NCBI GenBank assembly: GCA_021848555.1
Contig: JAJZUN010000185.1
Span: forward strand, 1 to 6,157
Reading direction: 5' to 3'
Source of the DNA: Pseudomonadota bacterium
Lineage (GTDB): Bacteria; Pseudomonadota; Gammaproteobacteria; Burkholderiales; SG8-39
Length of the DNA: 6,157 nucleotides
In this document: positions 6,001 to 6,157 of the stretch, piece by piece
Layout of the letters: every line of letters starts with the position of its first letter
Position numbering within the stretch: position 1 is the first letter of the stretch
Program-made: the position numbers and the translations under genes
Notes under the pieces: model-generated
Database searches by the model: none
Told to the model about the DNA's origin: nothing
What the model saw: the letters and a program-made list of their open reading frames with translations, nothing else

Positions 6001-6157
6001 GCGAAGGCGGCTATGGCGGTAATGGATATTCCAATTACCTTGCTTCCACTTATGTTTATTCCGGGACCGGTGGCGATGGGGGTGCGGGAGGTAAAGCCGG
6101 AACGATCAACGCGAGTGGCGCTTCGCTGATTTCCTCGGGGGCATCGCTGCGCGCGAG
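3042..6157 (+). CDS. TpsA exoprotein: filamentous-haemagglutinin-like repeat adhesin, C-terminus beyond window
   Basis: One frame stays open for 1038 codons to the window edge. The protein should be exported by Sec, threaded through the neighbouring TpsB barrel and displayed or released as a beta-helical fibre. Seen: a signal peptide with a KR pair (13-14), hydrophobic core and likely cleavage at AWA|N (after residue 31). A TPS secretion domain follows (~32-290), with VWLVNPAGI (N112-P113, the NPNG-I-type motif) and GFIAST just after, both hallmarks of haemagglutination-activity domains. A conserved stretch comes next (GGKVIVWSDEATRAYG, VETSGK, TWLLDPADITI around 405-414) that closes the N-terminal part in many betaproteobacterial TpsA proteins. 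From ~508 the chain becomes Gly/Ser/Tyr-rich and consists of two long tandem units with nested GGTGGAGG-type segments. The only mature cysteines are C578/C583 and C857/C862, one C-x4-C pair per unit. An adhesive role is inferred from the family; ligand, full length and any C-terminal anchor are not visible. Confidence 0.93.
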   Translation, partial: MPNSTTTQFSASKRLLVASIAACFASAPAWANPTGPQVVSGGANFNQAGKLLTVNNTSGAIINWNTFSIGAGETTRFNQASAASSVLNRVIANDPSVLLGTLSSNGKVWLVNPAGIMVGQGAKIDVAGFIASTLNVANQDFLAGRLNFGATPNAGSIQNYGQIATPSGGSVLLVAPNIENHGIINAPSGEVILAAGQTAQLIDTGTPGVKVDITGAEGNVTNLGEIVAEAGRIGMAGVLVKNSGTLNASSVVKDGGRIFLKASQDAYVDGAGRIVATGTKGGGIEVLGNRVAVKDQAQLDASGDARGGTVRVGGDYQGKNPDFLNAKTAYIGALASIKADATMAGDGGKVIVWSDEATRAYGNISARGGAISGHGGLVETSGKRSLDVAGARVDTRASDGSAGTWLLDPADITIVGGSATGSPAYAPTGSSSSITDGDINASLATSNVSISTSSGSGGSGNITVNGYADLSAAYIHTSGSGARALTLTADGNIGIHGGSTINGTEAAPLTLNLYAGGNITHAGSISTYGSANFLSKGAISFGDTSYYGYLYSYGSPITLVANWNGSTTTPDAGASAQCAGSFCGINGRGSISSNYDYTSAVSAGAVSVKAPGNIDLTSIAMSAHGGYDHNYGGNGGAGGAVSITSSKGNLSTGSVDAAGGDAYYSGTPGTSSAVNGGTGGVGGAGGTISLSAAGTLTLGGTSSVAGGGGGSGGSGYYDYSLTIPAYTGAGGTGGAGGNAGSMSFGGASLLLSGATLNANGGSGGSGGYYGTSSGGTGASGAASPITLATAGDIKLTGSYNYVDASELSMRAGRSITFGDAISGYGGYLYSYYGAPITLIANWNGSSSAPEVASAAQCGTVFCGISGTGAINSSYYSYANANAGAVTLKAPGDIDLSNIGISANGYYYYSSVTGAVGGTGGAVSITSTQGNLTTGSINASGGGGGYGAGGSSGAANGGTGGAGGAGGVVSLSAAGTLTLAGPIYADGGEGGYGGNGYSNYLASTYVYSGTGGDGGAGGKAGTINASGASLISSGASLRA
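4563..5390 (+). repeat. Long tandem repeat unit 1 within the exoprotein gene (828 nt)
   Basis: Encodes residues 508-783. Landmarks in order: PLTLNLYAGGNI; ISFGD...GYLYSYGSPITLVANWNGS; the QCAGSFCGI Cys pair; VKAPGNIDL; then Gly-rich sub-repeats starting near 4935, 5067 and 5229 (44, 54 and 44 residues). Each sub-repeat opens with a GG(T/N)GG block and continues with a beta-strand such as AVSITS or TISLSAAGTLTL. Every landmark recurs in unit 2 at an offset of 828-843 nt. Confidence 0.88.
5391..6157 (+). repeat. Long tandem repeat unit 2 within the exoprotein gene (incomplete at window edge)
   Basis: Encodes residues 784 to at least 1038. It matches unit 1: PITLATAGDI; ITFGD...GYLYSYYGAPITLIANWNGS; QCGTVFCGI; LKAPGDIDL; Gly-rich sub-repeats near 5787, 5907 and 6069. 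At DNA level, 24 bases at 5796-5819 equal 4953-4976, and 20 bases at 5949-5968 equal 5109-5128. The second 54-residue sub-repeat has the same length (162 nt) in both units. The window ends inside the third sub-repeat. Confidence 0.85.

Noticed and set aside
4935..6157. CRISPR-like or other non-coding array of GGC-rich direct repeats
   Set aside because: Repeats keep the exoprotein reading frame, have irregular 40-54 codon spacing and vary at third positions, so they are protein repeats.

Overview
The window is GC-rich, with strong G/C preference at third codon positions. It reads like part of a proteobacterial chromosome, most likely betaproteobacterial (my inference from protein style, not a proven assignment). 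All recognisable genes lie on the + strand, and both ends of the window cut through a gene.

Layout. (1) Positions 1-1086 are the C-terminal ~361 codons of an adenylate-forming enzyme of the PaaK/CapK (phenylacetate-CoA ligase-like, 'CoF synthetase') type. (2) A 185-nt gap (1087-1271) has no convincing terminator but holds short palindromes, repeated CCAGGG words and weak promoter-like hexamers. (3) Positions 1272-2924 encode a complete TpsB outer-membrane transporter (FhaC/ShlB type): signal peptide, two POTRA domains, and a 16-strand-type barrel with the VRGF motif. (4) A 117-nt gap (2925-3041) carries what looks like a stray copy of a dispersed intergenic repeat and no terminator. (5) From 3042 past the right edge runs one uninterrupted frame of at least 1038 codons. 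It is the TpsA exoprotein, with a signal peptide, a filamentous-haemagglutinin-type secretion domain and then a Gly/Ser/Tyr-rich repeat region.

Genes 3 and 5 form a two-partner secretion (type Vb) system in B-then-A order. The exoprotein crosses the inner membrane by Sec, its N-terminal secretion domain is recognised by the POTRA domains of the transporter, and it is threaded through the barrel to the cell surface. The adenylate-forming enzyme upstream has no evident mechanistic link and is probably a separate transcription unit.

The part most worth a second look is the exoprotein's repeat region. It contains two long tandem units (~276-280 residues each), each built from smaller Gly-rich sub-repeats. 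Each unit carries one C-x4-C pair, and these are the only cysteines in the visible mature protein. The dedicated transporter likewise has just two cysteines in its mature form, placed together in what should be one barrel loop.
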